Positions 29,230 through 38,342 of a DNA stretch of 64,000 bases are shown piece by piece. The notes under the pieces are model-generated. The model worked only from the letters and a program-made list of their open reading frames with translations, was not told the origin of the DNA and made no database searches. Position numbers and translations under genes: made by a program. Location of the stretch: NCBI RefSeq assembly GCF_905397375.1, contig NZ_CAJPVG010000014.1:26910-90909 (forward strand). The letters run 5' to 3'. Within the stretch, counting starts at the first letter, position 1; every line of letters begins with the position of its first letter. This DNA is from Ralstonia mannitolilytica. GTDB lineage: Bacteria > Pseudomonadota > Gammaproteobacteria > Burkholderiales > Burkholderiaceae.

Positions 29230-30081
29230 TTACCAGTTGCCGGAGGCGCCGCCCCCGCCGAAATCGCCACCGCCCCCACCGCCGAAGCCGCCGCCCCCGC
29301 CACCGAGATCACCCCCGCCGCGTCCCCAGCCACCGCCCAGCCCGCCGCCAAGTCCGCCGATGGCGCCCGGGCCCCAGCCACGGTTGCCAAGCACCACGCG
29401 CGAACCGGGCCGCCCGGGCAGGCTGCCCGTCACACGGCCTCCCGAGCGCATGGCCGCGCTCAGCACAAAGAACACGATGATCGCCAGCGGGAACAGCACC
29501 GGCAGCCAATCTCCGATGCCGCTGCTCTGCTGCCGCTTGGCGCGCTCGGCGGGCGGCAGGTTTTCCTGCGCGATGACGGTCTGGATGGCCGAGATGCCCG
29601 CCGACAGCCCGCCATAGAAGTCGCCCTGGCGGAAGTGTGGCGCCATCACGTCCTGGAGGATGTGCTTCGATTGCAGGTCGGTCAGCGAGCCTTCCAGCCC
29701 GCGCCCGACCTCGATGCGCATCTTGCGCAGCGATGCCGGGTTGTCCTTGGCGATGAGGATGATCGCGCCGTCGTCCACGCCCTTGCGCCCGGCCTTCCAC
29801 GCTTCGGCCACCCGAATGCCGTAGGCCTCGATCGGCTCGGGCGCGGTGGTCGGCACCATCAGCACGAAGATCTGGCTGCCGCGCTGCTGTTCGTAGTCGG
29901 CCAGCACCTGTTCCAGCGCGCCGCGCTGCTCGGCGCTGAGCGTGCCGGTCAGGTCGGTCACGCGCGCGGCCAGCGGCGGCACGGCGACCATGTCGGTCTG
30001 CGCGCGCGCGGACAACGCTGCCATCAGCCACAGGGCCGCTGTCAGCAGGAGGGCGAAGAAGGCACGCACGCGCATCGGCAT
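29230..30081 (-). CDS. YgcG-like TPM-domain membrane protein
   Basis: 283 residues with the ATG at 30081 (an upstream TTG and a later ATG are possible; none has a good ribosome-binding site). The Sec signal ends ALSARAQ. The TPM domain starts VPPLAARVTDLTGTLSAEQRG and includes GSQIFVLMVPTT. One membrane helix near residue 195 (WLPVLFPLAIIVFFVLSAAM) is followed by a glycine-rich tail (LGGGGGGFGGGGGGDFGGGG). The LemA-TPM pairing is widespread; the proteins are thought to act at the envelope, function unknown. Confidence 0.88.
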   Translation of the reverse strand: MPMRVRAFFALLLTAALWLMAALSARAQTDMVAVPPLAARVTDLTGTLSAEQRGALEQVLADYEQQRGSQIFVLMVPTTAPEPIEAYGIRVAEAWKAGRKGVDDGAIILIAKDNPASLRKMRIEVGRGLEGSLTDLQSKHILQDVMAPHFRQGDFYGGLSAGISAIQTVIAQENLPPAERAKRQQSSGIGDWLPVLFPLAIIVFFVLSAAMRSGGRVTGSLPGRPGSRVVLGNRGWGPGAIGGLGGGLGGGWGRGGGDLGGGGGGFGGGGGGDFGGGGASGNW

Positions 30082-30103
30082 GGGGGGCAGGTTCAAGTGC
30101 TTG

Positions 30104-30730
30104 TCAGAACTTCACCGCCGGGGCGGTGGAGATGCCCTTCTCGTTCTCGACCGTGAAGTTCGGCTTGACCTGGTAGCCCATCACCTTGGCCGTCAGGTTG
30201 GTCGGGAAGCTGCGGGCCAGCACGTTGTAGTCCTGCACCGACTTGATGTAACGCTGGCGCGCCACGGTGATGCGGTTCTCGGTGCCCTCGAGCTGCGATT
30301 GCAGATCACGGAACGACTGGTCGGCCTTGAGTTGCGGGTAGTTCTCCGACACCGCCATCAACCGAGACAGCGCGCTCGAGAGCTCGCCCTGCGCCTGCTG
30401 GAATTTCTTGAACGCCTCGGGGTCGTTGAGCGTTTCCGGCGTGACCTGGATGCTCGTGGCGGCCGCCCGGGCGCGCGTCACGGCCTCGAGCGTGTCCTTT
30501 TCGTGCGAGGCATAGCCCTTGACCGTGTTCACCAGGTTCGGGATCAGGTCGGCGCGGCGCTGGTACTGGTTGACGACCTCGGCCCAGGCGGCCTTGGTGG
30601 CTTCATCCTTCGACTGGAAGTCGTTGTAGCCGCAGGCCGACAGGAGCGGTGCAGCCAGCACGGCCAGCGACAGCGCCAGCGCGCGCAGCATCGAGAAACG
30701 CGTCGAGCGGAAGGTCAGGGCAGGGGTCAT
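30104..30730 (-). CDS. lemA: LemA family lipoprotein
   Basis: 208 residues from the ATG at 30730, which has GAGG 5 bases upstream. The lipobox LLSAC lies near residue 33. The LemA domain is a coiled-coil-rich helical bundle: NQYQRRADLIPNLVNTVKGY, then FQQAQGELSSALSRLMAVSE and YPQLKADQSFRDLQSQLEGT are characteristic. It is first in an operon with the two TPM proteins. Exact function unknown in this group. Confidence 0.94.
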   Translation of the reverse strand: MTPALTFRSTRFSMLRALALSLAVLAAPLLSACGYNDFQSKDEATKAAWAEVVNQYQRRADLIPNLVNTVKGYASHEKDTLEAVTRARAAATSIQVTPETLNDPEAFKKFQQAQGELSSALSRLMAVSENYPQLKADQSFRDLQSQLEGTENRITVARQRYIKSVQDYNVLARSFPTNLTAKVMGYQVKPNFTVENEKGISTAPAVKF

Positions 30731-31136
30731 GAAGTCCTCTTCTGGATCGAACAATCGGCAACAGATGTGGCATGAGACCGACATCGTCTCACGGCGTTCC
30801 GGCCCTCTCTAGCTTATGCGCTTGACGCTCCGGTCACACATCAGTACGGTATTGGGACATTTTTGACAATTTCCATGCGCGTGATTTCCCCTGCCTCGTC
30901 GAACCGCACGGCACCGGCCTTCAGCCGGTCGGTTGCGTCGACGCTCGCACGCGCCAAAAAAGCCTCCAAACAGCCGCTCGTCTGACCGGAGCGCTGTTCC
31001 GTCAGATGGGCGACGGAACAGCGGACAACCAGCGGTTCGACACGGTTGATCTACTCACCCGCATCTCGCGGGCCTGCCTTCCCGATGCTCTCCTGACGGT
31101 CTTCGATCGGTCGTTGATTCGTCCAGGAGTGTTGTC
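30731..31136. other. divergent gap between lemA and the DapA-family gene
   Basis: About 406 bases. It holds the 12-bp perfect inverted repeat at 30992-31023. TTGACA at about 30864 has no matching -10 box that I can see. No protein-like open frame. Confidence 0.5.
30992..31023. repeat. 12-bp perfect inverted repeat with 8-base loop
   Basis: CGCTGTTCCGTC and GACGGAACAGCG face each other across AGATGGGC. There is no T-tract, so it is more likely an operator or leader hairpin than a terminator. It lies 114 bases upstream of the DapA-family gene. Confidence 0.8.
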
Positions 31137-32045
31137 ATGCTTGAAAACCCGTTCACCCCCTCGTCCGCCAGCATGCGTCCGTCGTACGCGGGCATCTGGG
31201 TGCCCATCGTCACGCCGTTTGCCGAGGATGCGGCGCGCTCGGTCGATTACGGCGCGCTGTATGCGCTGGTCGTGCGCTATCGCGGCCTGGGCGTCGCCGG
31301 CTTCGTCGCGTGCGGCAGCACGGGCGAGGCGGCCGCGCTCACCGATCAGGAGCAGGCCGACGTGCTCGATACCGTGCGTGCCGCCGCCGATGGCCTGCCG
31401 GTCGTGATGGGCCTGTCGGGCAGCGCGCTGGCACCGGTGCACGAGCGCATGCTGCGCCTTGCCGGGCATCGTCCGGCCGCGTTCCTGATCCCGGCGCCTT
31501 CGTACATCCGCCCATCGCAGGCTGGGCTCATCGAATACTTCACTGCCCTGGCCGATGCGTCGCGCGTGCCGGTGCTGCTGTACGACATCCCGTATCGCAC
31601 TGGTGCCACCATCGAGACCGAAACGCTGCTCGCGCTGGCCGCGCACCCGAATATCCATGGCATCAAGGATTGCGGCGGCGATGCCGACAAGACGCAGCGC
31701 GTGATTGCCGACGGCCGGCTGCAAGTCTTGGCGGGCGAGGATGCCCAGGCATTCGGCACGCTGTGCGCGGGCGGCGTGGGCGCGATCATTGCGGCCGCCC
31801 ATGTGCGGACCGAGCTGTTTGTGGAGATGGCGCGAGCCGTGCATGAACAACGCCTGAACGATGCGCGGCGCTTGCATCATGCGCTGGCGCCCGTGATCCG
31901 CTTGCTGTTTGCGCAGACGAACCCGGGGCCGTTGAAGGCTTGGTTAGCTGCTGAGGGGTTGATCAGGAATGTTGTGCGGGCGCCGATGGTGGGGGCTTCT
32001 GAGGGGCTTGGGAGGGAGTTGGTGGAAGTGGTTGGGAGGGTTTGA
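31137..32045 (+). CDS. dihydrodipicolinate synthase/N-acetylneuraminate lyase family protein
   Basis: 302 residues, the usual length of this (beta/alpha)8 family. CGSTGEAAAL is the substrate carboxylate-binding loop, YDIPYRTG carries the catalytic tyrosine, and HGIKDCGGD carries the Schiff-base lysine near residue 180. AGGAG stands 7 bases before the ATG. It may be a true DapA or a related aldolase; the isolated position, not next to other lysine genes, leaves this open. Confidence 0.85.
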   Translation: MLENPFTPSSASMRPSYAGIWVPIVTPFAEDAARSVDYGALYALVVRYRGLGVAGFVACGSTGEAAALTDQEQADVLDTVRAAADGLPVVMGLSGSALAPVHERMLRLAGHRPAAFLIPAPSYIRPSQAGLIEYFTALADASRVPVLLYDIPYRTGATIETETLLALAAHPNIHGIKDCGGDADKTQRVIADGRLQVLAGEDAQAFGTLCAGGVGAIIAAAHVRTELFVEMARAVHEQRLNDARRLHHALAPVIRLLFAQTNPGPLKAWLAAEGLIRNVVRAPMVGASEGLGRELVEVVGRV

Positions 32046-32046
32046 G

Positions 32047-32302
32047 TTTTTTTGTTGTTGGTCCATCCCTGTTTCGTACCCTGCCGGGCACGACCTATTT
32101 TTCTTTGTCTTGCCAAAGAAAAGTAGGCAAAAGAAAGGCGCGCCCGAGATGGCGACCCCCCTTGAATTTGTGTAACCGGGCGGAGACGGGGAAAACTCGC
32201 TGCGCTCAGACAGTCCCCCGTCTTGTTTCCGCCCGGGCAAGACAAAGAAAGTGAGTCGCCCCCGGCAGGGGTGAAACAAGGGATGCACCAACAACAAAAA
32301 AA
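32047..32302. mobile_element. MITE-like element with about 68-base imperfect terminal inverted repeats
   Basis: The left arm (32047-32114) starts TTTTTTTGTTGTTGGTCCAT and ends in TTTCTTTGTCTTGCC; the right arm (32236-32302) is its imperfect reverse complement, ending CACCAACAACAAAAAAA. Between them lies a further hairpin around AGACGGGG and CCCCGTCT. It carries no gene. It fills the whole space between two convergent genes and can serve as a bidirectional terminator. Similar CTTTGCCAAAGAAA-type repeats are, from memory, scattered in beta-proteobacteria. Confidence 0.65.
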
Positions 32303-32314
32303 GCACAAAAAAAA

Positions 32315-33616
<1,302 letters not shown>

Positions 33617-33818
33617 GGAAACGAGTGGAATAGAGTGGCGCCACGCGAAATGGCGCAGCGGCGCGGTTTGAAGTCGGATATGCAGTGGTTTGACGCAGAT
33701 GCCAGTCGGATGCAGTCAAACGCCGCGCCGCCGCCGTGCGTGTTCTGGCGTGCCGGGGCGGGTTTGGGTACCATCTGGCCTGCCATTTTAATAGACGGAA
33801 CCACCGAAGCTTTGCCCT

Positions 33819-34001
33819 ATGGAACAACAGATTGAATACAAGACGTGGATGTGCCTGATCTGCGGCTGGATCTACGACGAAGAACAGGGTGCGCCCGACG
33901 ACGGCATCGCCCCCGGCACGAAATGGGAAGACGTGCCCATCAACTGGACGTGCCCCGAGTGCGGCGCGCGCAAGGAAGACTTCGAAATGGTGCAGATCTG
34001 A
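33819..34001 (+). CDS. rubA: rubredoxin
   Basis: 60 residues. Two CxxC pairs, CLICGWIYD and CPECGARKEDF, bind one iron. The spacing and the WEDVPINWTCP segment are typical. It is a small cytoplasmic electron carrier; partner unknown here. It is divergent from hemL. Confidence 0.97.
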   Translation: MEQQIEYKTWMCLICGWIYDEEQGAPDDGIAPGTKWEDVPINWTCPECGARKEDFEMVQI

Positions 34002-34318
34002 TCCGGATCTGACCTGTCCCACGGCCGGCAAGTGAGCGGTTGCCCTCTTGCCAGCCGCCAGATATCGGCAAGTGACGCATCCGAAAGGTCTCGTCGCTTC
34101 CATGCCACAAGCGGTCGGCGACAAGCCGGCGCCATTGACGGCGAATAGGTGACTTGTCACACTTCGTCAAATTCTGAGCTTCACACTTCATAAGCGGGCC
34201 GGGGGGCGTAGTTTTGAAGTCGTCGCCAGCGTGGCCGTTCGGGCGCGCTGCGCGGCGATTTGCCGCGATCCATCCGGTCAGAATGTCGTGGCGACCCGTG
34301 GTCGCGCAATGCGAGAAC
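34002..34318. other. gap between rubredoxin and pilG
   Basis: About 317 bases. It should hold the promoter of the pil-chp operon. I saw GGCAAG and CTTGCC in inverted orientation shortly after rubA, a possible weak terminator, but no clear promoter. Confidence 0.4.
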
Positions 34319-34798
34319 ATGATGCAAACCGCGCGGGTGGAACAACTGACCGACTCCCAACCGCTGGCGTCTTCCACGCTGGCCAGTGCTGTGACGCCGC
34401 TTGCGGGCTGCAAAGTCCTGGTGATCGACGATTCCAGCACCATCCGCCGTACCGCGCAGATCTTTCTCTCCCAGGCCGGCTGCCAGGTCGTGCTGGCCGA
34501 AGACGGTTTCGATGCGCTGGCCAAGGTCGGTGACCTGAAGCCCGACCTCGTGTTCTGCGACATCCTGATGCCGAATCTCGACGGCTACCAGACCTGCTCG
34601 CTCATCAAGAAAAGCCCGAAGTTTCATGCCACACCCGTGATCATGCTGTCTTCGCGCGACGGAATCTTCGACCGTGCGCGCGGCCGGCTGGTCGGGGCGG
34701 TGGATCACCTCGCCAAGCCCTTCACGAAGGAAGCGCTGCTTGAGGCGGTCCAGACGCATCTGCCCGCGGCGCCAGCCCAGGCCCTGGCCGCGCAGTGA
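34319..34798 (+). CDS. pilG: PilG-like twitching-motility response regulator
   Basis: 159 residues. A variable N-terminal arm of about 35 residues is followed by a receiver domain: VLVIDDSSTIRRTAQIFL, phosphoacceptor Asp in LVFCDILMPNLDGYQTC, and the switch lysine in HLAKPFTKEALL. Stand-alone receivers of this type in pil-chp clusters control type IV pilus extension. The start is the first of two adjacent ATG codons; the ribosome-binding site is weak. It is the first gene of pilGHIJL. Confidence 0.93.
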   Translation: MMQTARVEQLTDSQPLASSTLASAVTPLAGCKVLVIDDSSTIRRTAQIFLSQAGCQVVLAEDGFDALAKVGDLKPDLVFCDILMPNLDGYQTCSLIKKSPKFHATPVIMLSSRDGIFDRARGRLVGAVDHLAKPFTKEALLEAVQTHLPAAPAQALAAQ

Positions 34799-34828
34799 TG
34801 GCATCTCCCTTAACGAAGGACTGTTTGT

Positions 34829-35197
34829 ATGGCAATCAAGAAAGTGTTGGTGGTCGATGATTCTCCGACCGAAGCGCTGCACCTGTCGGAGATCCTCGGC
34901 AAGAACGGTTTCAAGGTGACGGTTGCGGCCGACAGCGAGCAGGCCATGGCCAAGCTCGAGGCCGAGCCGTTCGACCTGATCCTGATGGATGTGGTGATGC
35001 CCGGCCAGAACGGCTACCAGACGACCCGCGCGATCAAGAAGGACGATCGCTTCAAGGACGTCCCGGTCATCATCTGCACGACCAAGGGGCTGGAGACCGA
35101 CCGCGTGTGGGGCATGCGCCAGGGCGCGTCGGACTACATCGTCAAGCCGGTGAAGGCCGAAGACCTGCTCGACAAGATCGCGAAGCTGGCGCAGTAA
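34829..35197 (+). CDS. pilH: PilH-like response regulator
   Basis: 122 residues, a single receiver domain: VLVVDDSPTEALHLSEIL, Asp in LILMDVVMPGQNGYQTT, and lysine in YIVKPVKAEDLL. It starts 30 bases after pilG and probably serves the opposite or phosphate-sink role in pilus retraction control. Confidence 0.95.
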   Translation: MAIKKVLVVDDSPTEALHLSEILGKNGFKVTVAADSEQAMAKLEAEPFDLILMDVVMPGQNGYQTTRAIKKDDRFKDVPVIICTTKGLETDRVWGMRQGASDYIVKPVKAEDLLDKIAKLAQ

Positions 35198-35273
35198 CGC
35201 CGCAGCAGCTTGTTCAACCTCGCGACGCCAAGTCGGGCGCGCAGCACAGACGCAGCACGGAGATGAGCCAGAC

Positions 35274-35819
35274 GTGAACGAACAGCGCACCAACCTGACC
35301 TCGCGCCAGCGCCTGCACGAATACCAGGCGATGCTCGCACGCCGCCTGCAGGAGGCGCGCGCCAAGTCGTCGGCGGAAGGCTTCCTCGGCGTGCAGGTCG
35401 GCGAGCGCCACTGGCTTCTGTCGCTCACCGACACGGGCGAGGTGCTCGACTACCAGGCGCCCACGCGCGTGCCGCTCACGCAGCCGTGGTACCTCGGTCT
35501 CGTGAATGCGCGCGGCAACCTGCTCGGCGTGATCGACCTCGGCCTGTTCTGCGGCGAGGCGCCCACGGCCGCGGGCCCCGGCGCCAAGATCGTGGTGCTG
35601 TCCAAGGACCCGCAGCGGGCGTGCGGGATCGTCGTGCCGCGTGTGGCGGGCTTGCGCAGCCTGACCGATCTGCAGCCGGCTGACGTGGCCACGGAAGAGA
35701 GCCGTCCGTGGCAGGGCCGCGCCTGGCGCGATGCGCAGGGCACCCTGTGGCGCGAGCTCGATGTGCGGCAGTTGCTGGCCGATCCGGCCTTCCTGCAGGT
35801 GGGCCGCAGCCGCGCGTGA
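35274..35819 (+). CDS. pilI: PilI, CheW-like coupling protein
   Basis: 181 residues from a GTG start. A CheW domain covers most of the protein (GFLGVQVGERHWLLSLTDTG, WYLGLVNARGNLLGVIDLGL). It couples the PilJ receptor to the PilL kinase at the cell pole. GGAG lies somewhat far upstream. It sits between pilH and pilJ. Confidence 0.92.
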   Translation: MNEQRTNLTSRQRLHEYQAMLARRLQEARAKSSAEGFLGVQVGERHWLLSLTDTGEVLDYQAPTRVPLTQPWYLGLVNARGNLLGVIDLGLFCGEAPTAAGPGAKIVVLSKDPQRACGIVVPRVAGLRSLTDLQPADVATEESRPWQGRAWRDAQGTLWRELDVRQLLADPAFLQVGRSRA

Positions 35820-36027
35820 CCGTGCGGCATACGTAGTACCGACCGGGCCGCTCGATCGGCCCGGCAGCACACAACAAGCGATTGGGCGCGTTCGCGACGG
35901 GAGCGGGCGCGCACAGGGCAAGAGGTGCGGACCACGCCAGGCATGACAAGGCGTGGACGCGGATGGGAAATCCATGCCGTCGATCCCAACCAGACGGGGG
36001 CGGCGTCGACAAGACAAGAGGGGTCCT

Positions 36028-38259
36028 ATGGGGTTCAAGTGGTTCAACGCGGGGCGCAGGGCAGGGGCGCCGGAGGTTGCAGCGGAAGGGGCGTCGGCCG
36101 CCTCCGTGCAGTTGGCGCAGTCCGACAATGCGCCCCACGTGGATGACGACGATCCTGCCGGCCCTCCCACGCAGCTGGGCCGCACGCCCATCGACGCCGT
36201 GGTCGGCTGGATGGAGCGCGTGCCGTTTGCGGCGCAGCAGCGTGTCTTCACGATCGGCCTGGTGCTCGGCCTGCTGGCCCTGCTGATTTCCGTGTACCTC
36301 GATAACCGCCAGGCAAATAACGGCTCCGTCCAGATTGAAATCGCCGGCGACACGCTGATGCACTCGCAGCGTCTGGCCAAGGCGGTGCCCGTGGCGCTGC
36401 TCGGTAACGCCAACGCGTTCGCCCAGCTCAAGGAGAGCCGCGCGCGCCTGCAGGACAATCTCGACGCGCTCAAGAACGGCAACTCCGATCGCGGTGTGCG
36501 CGCCACCTCGGGCGGCGACGCCCAGGCGCTGCTCGACAAGTCCATCGAAGAATGGAAGCGCAGCGAAAAGAGCGCCCAGGCGGTGCTCGCGCAAGAGAAG
36601 ACGCTGGTGGCGGTGGGCAAGACGCTGAACGTGTTCAACGCGTCCAACCCCGAACTGCTGGAAGAAGCCGAGCAGATCGCCTCGATGAAGCTGCAGACCA
36701 ACGCGCCGGCGCGTGAAGTGGCCGCCTCGTCGCAGCTCGTGATGCTGACGCAGCGCCTCGGTAAGAACATGAACGAGTTCCTGGCCGGTGAAGGCGTGAA
36801 CCCGGAAACGGCGTTCCTGCTCGGCAAGGACACCAACACCTTCCGCGAAACGCTGAACGGCCTGCTCAACGGCTCCGAAGCGCTGCGCCTGTCGCCCGCC
36901 ACCGACCCCGAGACCAAGGGTTACCTGCAAGAATTGTCGACGCGTTTCGACAACGTGCAGAAGACCACGCAGATCATCCTCGAGAACCTGCCGGGCCTGA
37001 TCGCCGCCAAGCGCGCGCAGCAGCAGATCTTCAACGACAACGAAAAGCTGCGTGCCGACCTGTCGGATCTGCAGTCGGCGTATGCGAGCAGCGTGCGCAA
37101 CCGCCCGCTGACCCTCGGCGCGGTGGTGCTGTCGGCCATCCTCACCGTGGTCTGCCTGGCGGGCCTCGCTGCCCTGTACCTGCGCGATTCGCGCGTGCGA
37201 ACGATGGAAGCCGAAGCGCGTCAGCGTGAAGCCGAAGAGCGCCGGATGGTGGAAAAGCGCAACAACGACGCCACCCAGGCCGCCATTCTGCGTCTGATGA
37301 ACGAGCTGCAGGACATCGCAGACGGTGACTTGACCAAGCAGGCCACCGTGTCGGAAGACATTACCGGCGCCATTGCCGACTCGGTGAACTACACCGTGGA
37401 AGAGCTGCGCGAGCTGGTCGGCCGGGTGCAGCAGACGGCCGAGCAGGTGACGCAGGCATCGTCGGCGGTGCAGAGCACGTCGGAAAGCCTCGTGGCCGCA
37501 TCGGAAGAACAGTCGCGCCAGATTCGCCAGACTGGCCAGTCGGTCGTGGAGATGGCGGACCGCATTACGCAGGTTTCGCGCGGCGCAGCCGAATCGGCCA
37601 ACGTTGCACGCGCCTCGCTGGCCGCTGCCGAGCAAGGCCAGCAGGCCGTGCAGAACGCGATCTCGGGCATGAACGACATCCGTGACCAGATTCAGGAAAC
37701 CTCGAAGCGGATCAAGCGCCTGGGCGAATCGTCGCAGGAGATCGGTGAAATCGTGGAGCTGATCTCGGACATTACCGAGCAGACCAACGTGCTGGCACTG
37801 AACGCCGCCATCCAGGCGGCCTCCGCTGGTGAAGCCGGCCGCGGCTTCTCGGTGGTGGCAGAAGAAGTGCAGCGCCTGGCAGAACGTTCCGCCGAGGCAG
37901 CCAAGCAGATCGGCGCCCTGATCCGCACGATTCAGACCGACACGCAAGACGCGGTGCACGCCATGGAGCGCAGCACGGCGGGTGTGGTGGAAGGGGCGAA
38001 GCTGTCCGATAACGCCGGTGCCGCACTGGTGGAGATCGGTCGCGTGTCGCGCCAGCTTGCAGAGCTGATCGAGAGCATTTCGCAGACGACCTCGCACGAA
38101 GCGACGCTGGCTTCGGACGTTGCGCAGAACATCGAACAGATCCTGCACATCACCGAACAGACGTCCAACGGTACGCGCCAGACTGCGCAGTCGGTGCGCC
38201 AGCTCACGCAGCTTGCCGAAGAACTGCGTGACTCGGTGGCGCGGTTCCGCATCGCTTGA
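36028..38259 (+). CDS. pilJ: PilJ methyl-accepting chemotaxis protein
   Basis: 743 residues from the ATG at 36028 (GAGGGG upstream; a 25-residue extension was rejected). TM1 lies near residue 78 (VFTIGLVLGLLALLISVYL), then a periplasmic PilJ-type sensing region with two repeats containing MHSQRLAKAV and MLTQRLGKNM. TM2 near residue 370 is followed by HAMP and a signalling domain with the hairpin tip EITEQTNVLALNAAIQAA. It senses surface contact or ligands and signals through PilI to PilL. Confidence 0.95.
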   Translation: MGFKWFNAGRRAGAPEVAAEGASAASVQLAQSDNAPHVDDDDPAGPPTQLGRTPIDAVVGWMERVPFAAQQRVFTIGLVLGLLALLISVYLDNRQANNGSVQIEIAGDTLMHSQRLAKAVPVALLGNANAFAQLKESRARLQDNLDALKNGNSDRGVRATSGGDAQALLDKSIEEWKRSEKSAQAVLAQEKTLVAVGKTLNVFNASNPELLEEAEQIASMKLQTNAPAREVAASSQLVMLTQRLGKNMNEFLAGEGVNPETAFLLGKDTNTFRETLNGLLNGSEALRLSPATDPETKGYLQELSTRFDNVQKTTQIILENLPGLIAAKRAQQQIFNDNEKLRADLSDLQSAYASSVRNRPLTLGAVVLSAILTVVCLAGLAALYLRDSRVRTMEAEARQREAEERRMVEKRNNDATQAAILRLMNELQDIADGDLTKQATVSEDITGAIADSVNYTVEELRELVGRVQQTAEQVTQASSAVQSTSESLVAASEEQSRQIRQTGQSVVEMADRITQVSRGAAESANVARASLAAAEQGQQAVQNAISGMNDIRDQIQETSKRIKRLGESSQEIGEIVELISDITEQTNVLALNAAIQAASAGEAGRGFSVVAEEVQRLAERSAEAAKQIGALIRTIQTDTQDAVHAMERSTAGVVEGAKLSDNAGAALVEIGRVSRQLAELIESISQTTSHEATLASDVAQNIEQILHITEQTSNGTRQTAQSVRQLTQLAEELRDSVARFRIA

Positions 38260-38342
38260 TCGGCGTCACGTCGTCACTGGATTTCGGGCGGGAGCGCCAA
38301 GCGGTCAACGCGGCAACCGCCACCTGCTTTTTGGAAGCACAC

